Assembly (NCBI GenBank): GCA_025965635.1 | Contig: JAOPWO010000177.1 | Span: forward strand, 1 to 10,581 | Length of the DNA: 10,581 bases | From: Modestobacter sp. | Lineage (GTDB): Bacteria; Actinomycetota; Actinomycetes; Mycobacteriales; Geodermatophilaceae | Reading direction: 5' to 3' | The notes under the pieces: generated by a model | Databases searched by the model: none | What the model was told of the DNA's origin: nothing | The model's input: the letters and a program-made list of their open reading frames with translations, nothing else | Shown here: positions 1-8,239 of the stretch, one piece after another | Numbering within the stretch: position 1 is the first letter of the stretch | How the letters are laid out: every line of letters starts with the position of its first letter | Translations under genes and position numbers: made by a program

Positions 1-1268
1 AGCAGGTCACCTGGTGCGACGTCGGCGGGCAACCACAGGTCGCGGACGAGGATGTCGCCGCTCTCGCAGTGCTTGCCCACCACGCGGCACAGCGCGGGTG
101 GGGCGTCGGAGCTGCGGTTGGCCAGCACGCAGGTGTAGCTGGCGTCGTAGAGCGCGGTGCGGATGTTGTCGCTCATCCCGCCGTCCACCGAGACGTAGTT
201 GCGCACCAGCGGGGTGCCCGGCGCGCCGCTGGCCCCCAGCCGGACCGGCTTGATCGTGCCGATCTCGTAGAGCGTGACCGTGCCCGGGCCGGCGATGGCC
301 CGGCCCGGCTCGACGGCCAGCCGCGGGACCGGCAGGCCGAGCTCGGCGCACTCGGCCGCCACGATGCCGCGCAGCTTGACCGCGACGTCCTCGGCCGTGA
401 CCGGGTCGTCGTCGGACAGGTAGGCGATGCCGAAGCCGCCGCCCAGGTTTAGCTCGGGCAGCACCCGGCCGGTCGCGTCCCGGACGGCGCCCATCAGCCC
501 GACCACCCGGTGCGCGGCGGCCTCGAAGCCGGCGGTGTCGAAGATCTGGGAGCCGATGTGGCTGTGCAGCCCGGCCAGCTCCAGCGCCGGCTCCCCCACC
601 ACCCGCACCGCGGCCGCCAGCGCGTCGCCGGTGGCCAGGGAGAAGCCGAACTTCTGGTCCTCGTGCGCGGTGGCGATGAACTCGTGGGTGTGCGCCTCGA
701 TGCCGACCGTGGAGCGGATCAGCACCGGCACCGGCGGACCGCCGGCATCGACCCGGGCGGTGGCCAGCGGCACCAGCCGCTCGATCTCGTCGAAGGAGTC
801 CAGGACGACGTGGCCGATGCCGGCGTCGACGGCCAGCTGCAGCTCGACCAGCGACTTGTTGTTGCCGTGCAGCGCGATCCGCCCGGCCGGGAAGCCGGCG
901 GCCAGCGCCAGGGCCAGCTCGTTGCCGCTACAGGCGTCCAGGTGCAGGCCGTCCTCGGCGATCCACCGGGCGACCTGCCCGCACAGGAACGCCTTGGAGG
1001 CGTAGTGCACGTCGGCGTCGGCGAAGGCGCCGGCGAAGTCGGCGGCGCGACCGCGGAAGTCGCCCTCGTCCAGCACGAACAGCGGCGTCCCGTGCTCGCG
1101 GGCCAGCTCGGTCACCGGACGGCCACCCAGCTGGAGCTCGCCGTCCACGCGGCGCGCGGAACGCGGCCAGACCTGCGGGTCGAGGGCGCCGAGGTCAGCC
1201 GGCGCCGGGCCGCTCGCCGGTGGCGGGGAGATGCCGGCGTGCAGCGGCCCGGCCGGGTGCGCTCTCAC
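1..1268 (-). CDS. lysA: diaminopimelate decarboxylase, 3' end beyond the window
   Basis: PLP-dependent fold-type III enzyme that decarboxylates meso-diaminopimelate to L-lysine, the last step of lysine synthesis, in the cytoplasm. 422 codons are visible. The PLP-binding lysine is K92 in HYASKAFLC. Further family landmarks follow in order: HIGSQ, the glycine-rich GGGFGI phosphate loop, EPGRAI, the VDGGMSDN segment, and CESGD with the active-site cysteine near the window edge. The family is usually about 450-470 residues, so only the last few tens are missing. The chosen start is the GTG at 1268-1266, which overlaps the argS stop as ATGTGA and has GGAG at 1277-1274, five bases upstream, inside argS. 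This layout implies one transcript and translational coupling with argS. The argS-lysA order is well known in actinobacteria such as Corynebacterium, where hom usually follows; that would lie outside this window. The first 35 residues are a Pro/Ala-rich extension typical of actinobacterial LysA. Confidence 0.96.
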   Translation of the reverse strand, partial: MRAHPAGPLHAGISPPPASGPAPADLGALDPQVWPRSARRVDGELQLGGRPVTELAREHGTPLFVLDEGDFRGRAADFAGAFADADVHYASKAFLCGQVARWIAEDGLHLDACSGNELALALAAGFPAGRIALHGNNKSLVELQLAVDAGIGHVVLDSFDEIERLVPLATARVDAGGPPVPVLIRSTVGIEAHTHEFIATAHEDQKFGFSLATGDALAAAVRVVGEPALELAGLHSHIGSQIFDTAGFEAAAHRVVGLMGAVRDATGRVLPELNLGGGFGIAYLSDDDPVTAEDVAVKLRGIVAAECAELGLPVPRLAVEPGRAIAGPGTVTLYEIGTIKPVRLGASGAPGTPLVRNYVSVDGGMSDNIRTALYDASYTCVLANRSSDAPPALCRVVGKHCESGDILVRDLWLPADVAPGDL

Positions 1269-2926
1269 ATCCGCTCCGGGGCGTGCACGCCGAGCACGGC
1301 CAGGCCGTTGCGGAGGACGGTGGCGGTGGCCGCGCACAGCCACAACCGTGCGGTGGTCACCGGCGTGGCCTCCTCGTCGCCGCGGGGCAGCACGCGGCAG
1401 GAGTCGTAGAAGCGGTGGTAGGTGCCGGCCAACTCCTCCAGGTACCGGGCCACCCGGTGCGGCGCCCGCAGCTCGGCGGCGGCGGTCAGCACCCGCGGGA
1501 ACTCCGCGATGGCCCGGAGCAGGTCGACCTCCCGTTGGTGGGCGAGCTGGGCGGTGTCGACGTCGGCAGCCTGGCCGAGCGCCAGCCCCAGGTCGGCCGC
1601 GCCGCGCAGCAGCGAGGAGATCCGGGCATGGGCGTACTGGACGTAGAAGACCGGGTTGTCGTTGGTCTGCCGGCTCCACAGGTCCAGGTCCAGGTCGATC
1701 TGCTGGTCGACCGAGGCTCGTGCGAGGGCGTACCGGGCGGCGTCCGCGCCGACCGCCCCGACCAGGTCCTCCAGCAGGACCACGGTGCCGGCCCGCTTGC
1801 TCATCCGCAGCGGCTCGCCGTCGCGGACCAGGTTGACCAGCTGCCCGATCAGGATCTCCAGGTTGACGTCCGGGTCATCACCCAGCGCCGCGACCAGCGC
1901 CTTGTACCGGCCGATGTAGCCGTGGTGGTCGGCGCCCAGCATGATCACGACCCTGTCGAAGCCACGCTCGCGCTTGTCCAGGTAGTAGGCGCAGTCGGCG
2001 GCGAAGTAGGTGGTCTCGCCGTCGCCCTTGACCAGCACCCGGTCCTTGTCGTCGCCGATCGTCGTGGTGCGCAGCCAGACCGCGCCGTCGGCCTCGTAGA
2101 CGTGCCCCTGCTCGCGCAGCCGGGCGATCGCCTTCTCCAGCGCGCCGGTCTCGTGCAGCGTCCGTTCGCTGAAGTACACGTCGAACACCACGCCGAAGTC
2201 GGCCAGCGTCCGCTTGATCTCGGCGAACATCAGGTCGACGCCGAGCACCCGGAACCGCTCCTGCTGCTCGGCCTCCGGCAGGTCCAGGACGCCGGGCTCG
2301 GCCGCGACGACCTGGCCGGCGATCTCGCCGATGTAGTCGCCGGCGTAGCCGTCCGGGGGCACCGGCCGGCCGTGCGCGGCGGCCAGCAGGCTGCCGGCGA
2401 ACCGGTCGATCTGCGCGCCCGCGTCGTTGAAGTAGTACTCGCGGGTCACCTGCGCGCCGCTGGCGGTCAGCAGCCGGCCCAGCGCGTCACCGACCGCGGC
2501 CCACCGGGTGCCGCCGATGTGCACCGGTCCGGTCGGGTTGGCCGACACGAACTCCAGGTTCAGCCGCTGCCCGGCCAGCACGTCGGTGCGGCCGTAGGCC
2601 TCCCCCGCGGTGACCGCCTCGACGGCGATCGCGCCCAGCACGCCGGAGGCGAATGTCACGTTGAGGAAGCCGGGACCGGCCACGTCGACGGTCGCGACGC
2701 CGGGGTGCGCACGCAGCTGGCCGGCCAGCAGCTCGGCCACCTCGCGCGGCGGACGGCCGGCTGCCTTGGCCAGCCGGAGGGCCACGTTGGTGGCGTAGTC
2801 GCCGTGGGCGGGGTTCTTCGGCCGCTCGATGACGACGTCGTCGGGGACGTCGACCGCGAGGGTGTCGCGCTCCACGGCCGCGGCTACGGCGGACCGGACG
2901 ACGTCGCGCAGCTGCTCGGGTGTCAC
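1265..2926 (-). CDS. argS: arginyl-tRNA synthetase
   Basis: Class I aminoacyl-tRNA synthetase that charges tRNA-Arg with arginine using ATP in the cytoplasm. The 553-residue product has the usual ArgS length. It starts with the N-terminal Add1 tRNA-recognition domain (about 1-90, including NPAHGDYATNVAL). The catalytic Rossmann fold carries EFVSANPTGPVHIGGTR with the HIGH-like HIGG at 136-139, and the KMSK-like MSKR at 375-378. A helical DALR anticodon-binding domain runs from about 425 to the C-terminal ERM. The start is the GTG at 2926-2924: homology begins exactly there (TPEQLRDVV), and the frame open further upstream runs into the divergent gene without family resemblance. No Shine-Dalgarno precedes this GTG. 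A TACGCT box ends seven bases before it, so the mRNA may be leaderless. lysA follows with a 4-nt overlap. Confidence 0.97.
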   Translation of the reverse strand: MTPEQLRDVVRSAVAAAVERDTLAVDVPDDVVIERPKNPAHGDYATNVALRLAKAAGRPPREVAELLAGQLRAHPGVATVDVAGPGFLNVTFASGVLGAIAVEAVTAGEAYGRTDVLAGQRLNLEFVSANPTGPVHIGGTRWAAVGDALGRLLTASGAQVTREYYFNDAGAQIDRFAGSLLAAAHGRPVPPDGYAGDYIGEIAGQVVAAEPGVLDLPEAEQQERFRVLGVDLMFAEIKRTLADFGVVFDVYFSERTLHETGALEKAIARLREQGHVYEADGAVWLRTTTIGDDKDRVLVKGDGETTYFAADCAYYLDKRERGFDRVVIMLGADHHGYIGRYKALVAALGDDPDVNLEILIGQLVNLVRDGEPLRMSKRAGTVVLLEDLVGAVGADAARYALARASVDQQIDLDLDLWSRQTNDNPVFYVQYAHARISSLLRGAADLGLALGQAADVDTAQLAHQREVDLLRAIAEFPRVLTAAAELRAPHRVARYLEELAGTYHRFYDSCRVLPRGDEEATPVTTARLWLCAATATVLRNGLAVLGVHAPERM

Positions 2927-2932
2927 CGCACG

Positions 2933-2938
2933 AGCGTA
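2933..2938 (-). promoter_or_regulatory. candidate -10 box for leaderless argS-lysA transcript
   Basis: TACGCT on the minus strand fits the actinobacterial TANNNT -10 pattern and is separated from the argS GTG by six bases, so transcription would start at the start codon itself. No convincing -35 hexamer is visible. The lack of any Shine-Dalgarno before argS supports a leaderless reading, but this is motif evidence only. Confidence 0.35.
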
Positions 2939-2982
2939 CTGAGCCACCCGTGCCGGTCCGGCCGCGGTGCCAGGGGCGGCAC

Positions 2983-2995
2983 AGGTCAGCGACCT
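2983..2995. repeat. short inverted repeat between argS and the DUF3105 gene
   Basis: AGGTC-AGC-GACCT has perfect 5-bp arms around a 3-nt centre. It abuts the plus-strand TACACT box at 2995-3000, where a repressor of the DUF3105-DUF305 operon could bind. The arms are short, so chance is a real alternative. Confidence 0.25.
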
Positions 2996-3000
2996 ACACT
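2995..3000 (+). promoter_or_regulatory. candidate -10 box of the DUF3105-DUF305 operon
   Basis: TACACT matches TANNNT in a GC-rich divergent region of 155 bp. No good -35 is seen at 16-18 bp upstream. Transcription from here would give a 5' leader of about 75 nt before the GTG at 3082. Confidence 0.3.
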
Positions 3001-3070
3001 CGCTCCCGCTGCCTCCTGGCCCCCTGCCGGAGCGGCACGCAGACAGTCGGTGGCGCACGCGCCCGGCAAC

Positions 3071-3076
3071 GAGGAG
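3071..3076 (+). promoter_or_regulatory. ribosome-binding site that decides the DUF3105 start
   Basis: GAGGAG lies five bases before the GTG at 3082. It overlaps the alternative GTG at 3076 and so argues against that start. Confidence 0.6.
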
Positions 3077-3081
3077 TGGCA

Positions 3082-3912
3082 GTGGCCAAGGACCCCCAGC
3101 CCGAGAACGGCCGCCCGTCCGGCGGCACTCCCCGGGGGGGCTCCAGCGGCGCCGGCGCGAAGCGGCCGGGCGGCGCCTCACGCGCGGCCGCCGGCAAGGG
3201 CCGCACCCGTCCGCCGGTCGACGTGGTGAACCCGCCACGCCCCTGGGGGCTGATCGCCGGGGCGGTCGTCGTCGTCCTCTTCGCCGTCGCGGTCATCGGC
3301 TACGCCGTGGTCCGGGTCAACGAGGCCAACGAGGGCCGGATCACCGCCGCCGACCAGCTCTCGGGCCTGCAGACCTTCGAGTACGCCGCCGGCCAGGAGC
3401 ACGTGACCACGCCGGTCAGCTACGAGCAGACGCCGCCGGTCGGCGGCCCGCACGACTACGAGTGGGCCGACTGCACCGGCACCGTCTACGACGTCGACAT
3501 CCGGCACGAGAACGCCGTGCACAGCATGGAGCACGGGGCGACCTGGATCTCCTACGACCCGGCCCGCGTGGGCGAGGACGACGTGGCCACGCTCGCCGAC
3601 CTGGTCGAGGGCACCTCGGGCCTGATGCTCTCCCCCAACGAGGGCCAGCCGTCGCCGATCAGCCTGCAGTCGTGGAACCACCAGCTGTCGGTCGACTCGG
3701 TCACCGACGAGCGGATCCAGCAGTACACCGACTTCATGACGTTCAACGACGAGTTCTACCCGGAGGTCGGCGCGAGCTGCGAGAACCCGACGTTCATCAG
3801 CGACCCGCTGGTCGTCGGCGACGGCAGCCGGGCCGCCGGCGACACCACGGTCCCGACCGACGCCCCCACCACCCCGACCCCCGCGGCCGGGAGCAGCACC
3901 CCGGCACCGTGA
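3082..3912 (+). CDS. DUF3105 family membrane-anchored protein
   Basis: 276-residue protein of unknown function with the DUF3105 domain, recognised from the PPVGGPHDYEW and HENAVHSMEHGA signatures. A Pro/Gly/Ala/Lys-rich cytoplasmic N-terminus (1-54) is followed by one membrane helix (about 56-77), a globular extracytoplasmic domain (about 85-245) and a Thr/Pro-rich tail. Two cysteines (C131, C233) lie on the outside and could form a disulfide. A cluster of H124, H142, H147, M149 and H151, with H200, could bind a metal. The start is the second of two in-frame GTGs (3076 and 3082): GAGGAG at 3071-3076 is five bases from the GTG at 3082 but overlaps the one at 3076. The stop overlaps the start of the DUF305 gene as GTGA, so the two are very probably made together. 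The pairing suggests a shared extracytoplasmic metal or redox role, which is inference. Confidence 0.9.
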   Translation: MAKDPQPENGRPSGGTPRGGSSGAGAKRPGGASRAAAGKGRTRPPVDVVNPPRPWGLIAGAVVVVLFAVAVIGYAVVRVNEANEGRITAADQLSGLQTFEYAAGQEHVTTPVSYEQTPPVGGPHDYEWADCTGTVYDVDIRHENAVHSMEHGATWISYDPARVGEDDVATLADLVEGTSGLMLSPNEGQPSPISLQSWNHQLSVDSVTDERIQQYTDFMTFNDEFYPEVGASCENPTFISDPLVVGDGSRAAGDTTVPTDAPTTPTPAAGSSTPAP

Positions 3913-4607
3913 CCGGCACCGACCCGGGCACCGCCGCCGGGCGGCGCCGCGGCCGATGGCTGACCGCCTTCCTCGGCGCGGTGATCGCGGTGGGCCTGCT
4001 GCTGGCCGGGGGTGGGCTCGCCGTCGCCCTCGGCATCGGCCGGACCGACGCCCCGGCGAGCGACTCGGTCGACGCCGGCTTCGCCCGGGACATGGGCCGG
4101 CACCACCAGCAGGCGGTGGAGATGGCCAACCTCGCCCTGCTGCGCAGCGAGGACGCCGAGGTGCAGCAGCTGGCCTTCGACATCTCCGCGACCCAGACCA
4201 ACCAGGTCGGCCGGATGCAGGGCTGGCTGTCGTTGTGGGGCCTGCCGCGCACGGACGGCGAGATCATGGCCTGGATGGGCAGCGACGGTGCCGCGGAGGG
4301 CATGGCCCACGGGCACGGAGCGGGGCACGACACCGGCGACGGCGCGGTGATGCCGGGGATGGCCACCGAGACCGAGCTGGCCGAGTTCCGCACGCTCACC
4401 GGGACGGCGTTCGACGTCCGGTTCCTGCAGCTGATGATCCGGCACCACCAGGGCGGCACGGAGATGGCCGAGTACGGCCACGACCACGCCGCCGAGCCCG
4501 CCGTCCGCAGGCTGGCGGGCTCGATCGCCGACACCCAGGCGGCGGAGACCACCACGATGGCGACCATGCTCCGCGAGCGGGGCGGAACGTCCCTGCCGGC
4601 TCCCTGA
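3909..4607 (+). CDS. DUF305 family protein, Met/His-rich, membrane-anchored
   Basis: 232-residue protein with an Arg-rich N-terminus (RRRGR, 12-16), one membrane helix or uncleaved signal anchor (about 18-42) and an extracytoplasmic DUF305 domain. The two family hallmarks are HHQQAVEMA (H65, H66, M72) and HHQGGTEMA (H179, H180, M186), at equivalent positions of two helical halves. The linker between them is strikingly rich in soft-metal ligands: M120, M123, M132, H134, H136, H140, M148 and M151. DUF305 includes the cyanobacterial periplasmic copper-binding protein CopM, and the fold is a ferritin-like helical bundle, so copper or silver binding outside the membrane is a reasonable inference, not a demonstration. 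The GTG start at 3909 overlaps the DUF3105 stop by 4 nt (GTGA), implying translational coupling. It contains no cysteine. An 8-bp GC hairpin begins six bases after the stop. Confidence 0.92.
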   Translation: MTGTDPGTAAGRRRGRWLTAFLGAVIAVGLLLAGGGLAVALGIGRTDAPASDSVDAGFARDMGRHHQQAVEMANLALLRSEDAEVQQLAFDISATQTNQVGRMQGWLSLWGLPRTDGEIMAWMGSDGAAEGMAHGHGAGHDTGDGAVMPGMATETELAEFRTLTGTAFDVRFLQLMIRHHQGGTEMAEYGHDHAAEPAVRRLAGSIADTQAAETTTMATMLRERGGTSLPAP

Positions 4608-4612
4608 GCCCC

Positions 4613-4634
4613 CCGCCGGGGCCGGTCCCGGCGG
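4613..4634 (+). terminator. hairpin after the DUF305 gene
   Basis: CCGCCGGG (4613-4620) pairs perfectly with CCCGGCGG (4627-4634) across a 6-nt loop, six bases after the DUF305 stop. There is no T-run, which is common among actinobacterial terminators, so it may be a factor-assisted or weak terminator. Confidence 0.4.
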
Positions 4635-4638
4635 CTGG

Positions 4639-4644
4639 TAACGT
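4639..4644 (+). promoter_or_regulatory. candidate -10 box of the tRNA-Arg gene
   Basis: TAACGT fits TANNNT and lies 39 bases before the mature tRNA end, so a short 5' leader would be removed by RNase P. No matching -35 is seen. Confidence 0.35.
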
Positions 4645-4683
4645 GCCCTCTGCGCGGCCCGGGAGCGGGCGCCAGCGGTACGA

Positions 4684-4755
4684 GCCCCCGTAGCTCAGGG
4701 GATAGAGCACTGCCCTCCGGAGGCAGGGGCGCAGGTTCGAATCCTGCCGGGGGCA
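4684..4755 (+). tRNA. tRNA-Arg, anticodon CCG
   Basis: A full cloverleaf can be folded. The acceptor stem GCCCCCG (4684-4690) pairs with CGGGGGC (4748-4754). The D stem is GCTC/GAGC (4693-4696 with 4705-4708). The anticodon stem CTGCC (4710-4714) pairs with GGCAG (4722-4726) around CTCCGGA, putting anticodon CCG at 4717-4719, which reads the Arg codon CGG. The T stem GCAGG (4731-4735) pairs with CCTGC (4743-4747) around TTCGAAT. The discriminator is A4755. The next bases are CCC, so the terminal CCA is not encoded and must be added after transcription. CGG is heavily used in the surrounding genes. No integrase or duplicated 3' end is seen nearby. Confidence 0.97.
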
Positions 4756-4788
4756 CCCACGCCCGGGCTCGACCGCAGCACCGACACC

Positions 4789-4815
4789 GCCCGCCAGGCC
4801 CTCGGCCTGGCGGGC
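4789..4815. terminator. strong hairpin between tRNA-Arg and the ABC-F gene
   Basis: GCCCGCCAGGCC (4789-4800) pairs perfectly over 12 bp with GGCCTGGCGGGC (4804-4815) around the loop CTC. It lies 34 bp past the tRNA on the plus strand and 41 bp past the ABC-F stop on the minus strand, so it probably ends transcription from both sides. A GTCGTCGTC stretch follows on the plus strand instead of a T-run. Confidence 0.8.
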
Positions 4816-4855
4816 GTCGTCGTCCCGGGGGCCTGCCCCACGAGCCGCGCCCGGC

Positions 4856-6493
<1,638 letters not shown>

Positions 6494-6523
6494 CCGTCCA
6501 TCGTGCCGACCGGGCCCGGCGGG

Positions 6524-7633
6524 TCAGGACGCGGGTGCGCCGTCCCCGCGGAACTCCTCCGGCGGTGGTGCGTCGGCCGGGTCCAGGACGTCGTCGGCGA
6601 TCTCGTCGAGCAGGTCTTCGAGGGCGTGCACGCCGGGTCCCTCCTCCCCGGCCGCCGTCGCCCGCCGCACCAGCCACGGCTGGAGCTGGTCGAAGCCGCG
6701 CACCGAGACCCGGTTGAGCGGGCGCACCCGGTAGGCGCGCACCCCCCGCAGGTGCCGGGCCAGCGCCTCGTCGACCAGCACCGTCGACGGCCGGGCGATG
6801 GAGGTGAGCCGGCTGGCCAGGTTCACCACCGGCGAGTAGACGTCGCCCAGCCGGGTCAGCACCCGGCCGTAGGCCGCGCCCACCCGCAGCGGCGGCCGGT
6901 CGGCCGCGCGCCACTCCTCGGGCAGCTGCAGGGCTATCTCCACTGCGTCGACGGGGACGGCACAGGTGAACAGCACGCCGTCGCCGACGGTCTTGACCAC
7001 CCGCCCGTGGTGCCGGGCGATCACGTCGGCCACCAGGCTCTCGAAGTCCTCGACCATGGCGCCCAGCTCACGGCCGCCCATGCCACGGCTGCGGGTGGTG
7101 TAGCCGACCAGGTCGGCGAAGCCCACGGTCAGGTCCCGGCGGTCGACCTGCCCCCGGTGGGTGGGCAGCAGCCGGCCGGCGTTGGCGGCCAGGTGGCGGC
7201 GCCATACGTAGTGCTGCAGGTCGCGCATGATGGGCAGCAGCCGCTCCGTGGCCGCGGCGATGCGAGCCACCCCCTCCGGGTCGGCCGCGTCGACCCCCGG
7301 GTCGGCCAGGACGGCGGCGAGCATGTCGGTCTGCCAGTCGGCCAGCCGGGACAGCGACTGGCCCATGGCCCGGGCGATGGAGGCCTCGGTCTCGGCGTCG
7401 ACGAACCCGGAGTCGATGAGCTCCCGCAGCCGGCCCAGGGCGGAGACGTCGGCCTCGGTGAAGAGCACGTCCTCGTCGGCGACGTCGGGGAAGCCCAGTG
7501 CCCGCCACAGCCGCTGGGTGCGCTCGGGCGGCAGCCCCGCCAGCCGGGCCACCTCCAGCCGGTTGTACCGACGCGGACCACCCAGCAGGAGCTCCTCCAG
7601 GAGCCCCTCCGGGTCGTCGGCGGCGCCCGGCAC
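6524..7633 (-). CDS. class III adenylyl cyclase with N-terminal regulatory domain
   Basis: 369-residue cytosolic enzyme that makes cAMP from ATP. The catalytic domain (about 165-325) keeps all key residues: metal-binding D174 (GFADLVGYT) and D218 (KTVGDG), adenine-selecting K214 and D264 (RLGDVYSPVVNLASRL), and transition-state N271 and R275. It should therefore be an active homodimeric adenylyl cyclase. The helical N-terminal part (about 15-150) corresponds in place and character to the regulatory domain of Mycobacterium tuberculosis Rv1264, whose activity is pH-controlled. Its first 70 residues also look like a MerR-type helix-turn-helix (YNRLEVARLAGL, RLWRALGF). A tail rich in Asp/Glu (about 335-361) follows the catalytic domain. 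The GTG start at 7633 is the only start codon between the usp stop and the domain; it has no Shine-Dalgarno and lies 39 nt downstream of usp. It is probably co-transcribed with usp. Resemblance to Rv1264 is from memory, not a search. Confidence 0.93.
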   Translation of the reverse strand: MPGAADDPEGLLEELLLGGPRRYNRLEVARLAGLPPERTQRLWRALGFPDVADEDVLFTEADVSALGRLRELIDSGFVDAETEASIARAMGQSLSRLADWQTDMLAAVLADPGVDAADPEGVARIAAATERLLPIMRDLQHYVWRRHLAANAGRLLPTHRGQVDRRDLTVGFADLVGYTTRSRGMGGRELGAMVEDFESLVADVIARHHGRVVKTVGDGVLFTCAVPVDAVEIALQLPEEWRAADRPPLRVGAAYGRVLTRLGDVYSPVVNLASRLTSIARPSTVLVDEALARHLRGVRAYRVRPLNRVSVRGFDQLQPWLVRRATAAGEEGPGVHALEDLLDEIADDVLDPADAPPPEEFRGDGAPAS

Positions 7634-7672
7634 GCGCTGGTGCGGCGGGCCGGGAGGGGTGTCGGGAAGCGG

Positions 7673-8128
7673 TCATCCCGTGGTGTGCACGACGAGGACG
7701 TCGATCTCCGAGCGGCGGGTGACGTCGGAGGGCACCGAGCCGAGCAGCCGACCCTTGAGGGTGTTGAGGCCGCGGTTGCCGACGACGATGAGATCGGCCT
7801 GCTCACGGCGGGCCAGGTCCATCAACGCCTCCACCGGCGGGCCGACCACGGCGACGGGGTGCACGTCGACCGCGCCGGCCTCATGGGCCTTCTGCCGGGC
7901 ACTGCGCAGGACGTCCTCGGCGTGCGACGCGACGTCGAGCCCGGCGGCGTCCGCGCCGAGCATCTCCTGGGCCCGCTGGACGTCGCGCGCCTCCTCGGCG
8001 GGCTCGTACGCGCAGGCGACGACCAACCGGGCGCCGCAGGCGCCGGCGACTGCCGCTGCCCGGGCCACCGCCCGGAAGGACGAGGGCGAGCCGTCGGTGC
8101 CGACGACGACGGTGCGGTAGGCGCTCAC
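7673..8128 (-). CDS. universal stress protein, Rv1636-like
   Basis: 151-residue single-domain UspA-fold cytosolic protein that should bind a nucleotide. The opening MSAYRTVVVGTDGS and the ending LLGSVPSDV...VDVLVVHTT-like segment closely match my memory of M. tuberculosis Rv1636 and M. smegmatis MSMEG_3811, stress proteins reported to bind cAMP in preference to ATP. The phosphate-binding pattern G-2X-G-9X-G-S is intact (G117, G120, G130, S131), with D12 in the first loop. The GTG start at 8128 gives the canonical N-terminus. Upstream, a TAGGTT box ends six bases before the GTG, suggesting a leaderless message. The gene is divergent from the ABC exporter and is followed 39 nt later by an adenylyl cyclase in the same reading frame. 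A role as cAMP sink or effector of that cyclase is inference from family plus context. Confidence 0.95.
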   Translation of the reverse strand: MSAYRTVVVGTDGSPSSFRAVARAAAVAGACGARLVVACAYEPAEEARDVQRAQEMLGADAAGLDVASHAEDVLRSARQKAHEAGAVDVHPVAVVGPPVEALMDLARREQADLIVVGNRGLNTLKGRLLGSVPSDVTRRSEIDVLVVHTTG

Positions 8129-8134
8129 GGGCGG

Positions 8135-8140
8135 AACCTA
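8135..8140 (-). promoter_or_regulatory. candidate -10 box for leaderless usp transcript
   Basis: TAGGTT on the minus strand fits TANNNT, and six bases separate it from the usp GTG, so the first transcribed base would be the G of GTG. GGCACA at 18 bp spacing is a weak -35 (ACA half only). Confidence 0.4.
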
Positions 8141-8149
8141 CCAATTGGT
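8140..8149. repeat. AT-rich perfect palindrome between usp and the ABC exporter
   Basis: ACCAATTGGT is a perfect 10-bp palindrome in an otherwise very GC-rich divergent region. It overlaps the first base of the usp -10 box and fills the promoter spacer, a position suited to an operator. Confidence 0.3.
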
Positions 8150-8239
8150 CCCCGGCAGTGTGCCCGGGGTCACGCAACTCCCCCGCGGCACCGCTCCGGT
8201 GCGCTTGGATGGGGAGGACGCCCGGGCGGCCGGGCGGGT

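Noticed and set aside
1220..3229. Plus-strand open frame of about 670 codons
   Set aside because: It is the antisense shadow of argS. It matches no known family, whereas the minus strand encodes all ArgS motifs.
2927..3238. Upstream extension of argS to a start at 3238
   Set aside because: It would overlap the divergent DUF3105 gene and adds 104 Arg/Pro/Ser-rich residues with no ArgS counterpart. The family N-terminus begins at the GTG at 2926.
4684..4815. tRNA-Arg as an integration site with flanking mobile element
   Set aside because: No integrase, no duplicated tRNA 3' end and no change in base composition are seen. Both sides are ordinary chromosomal genes.
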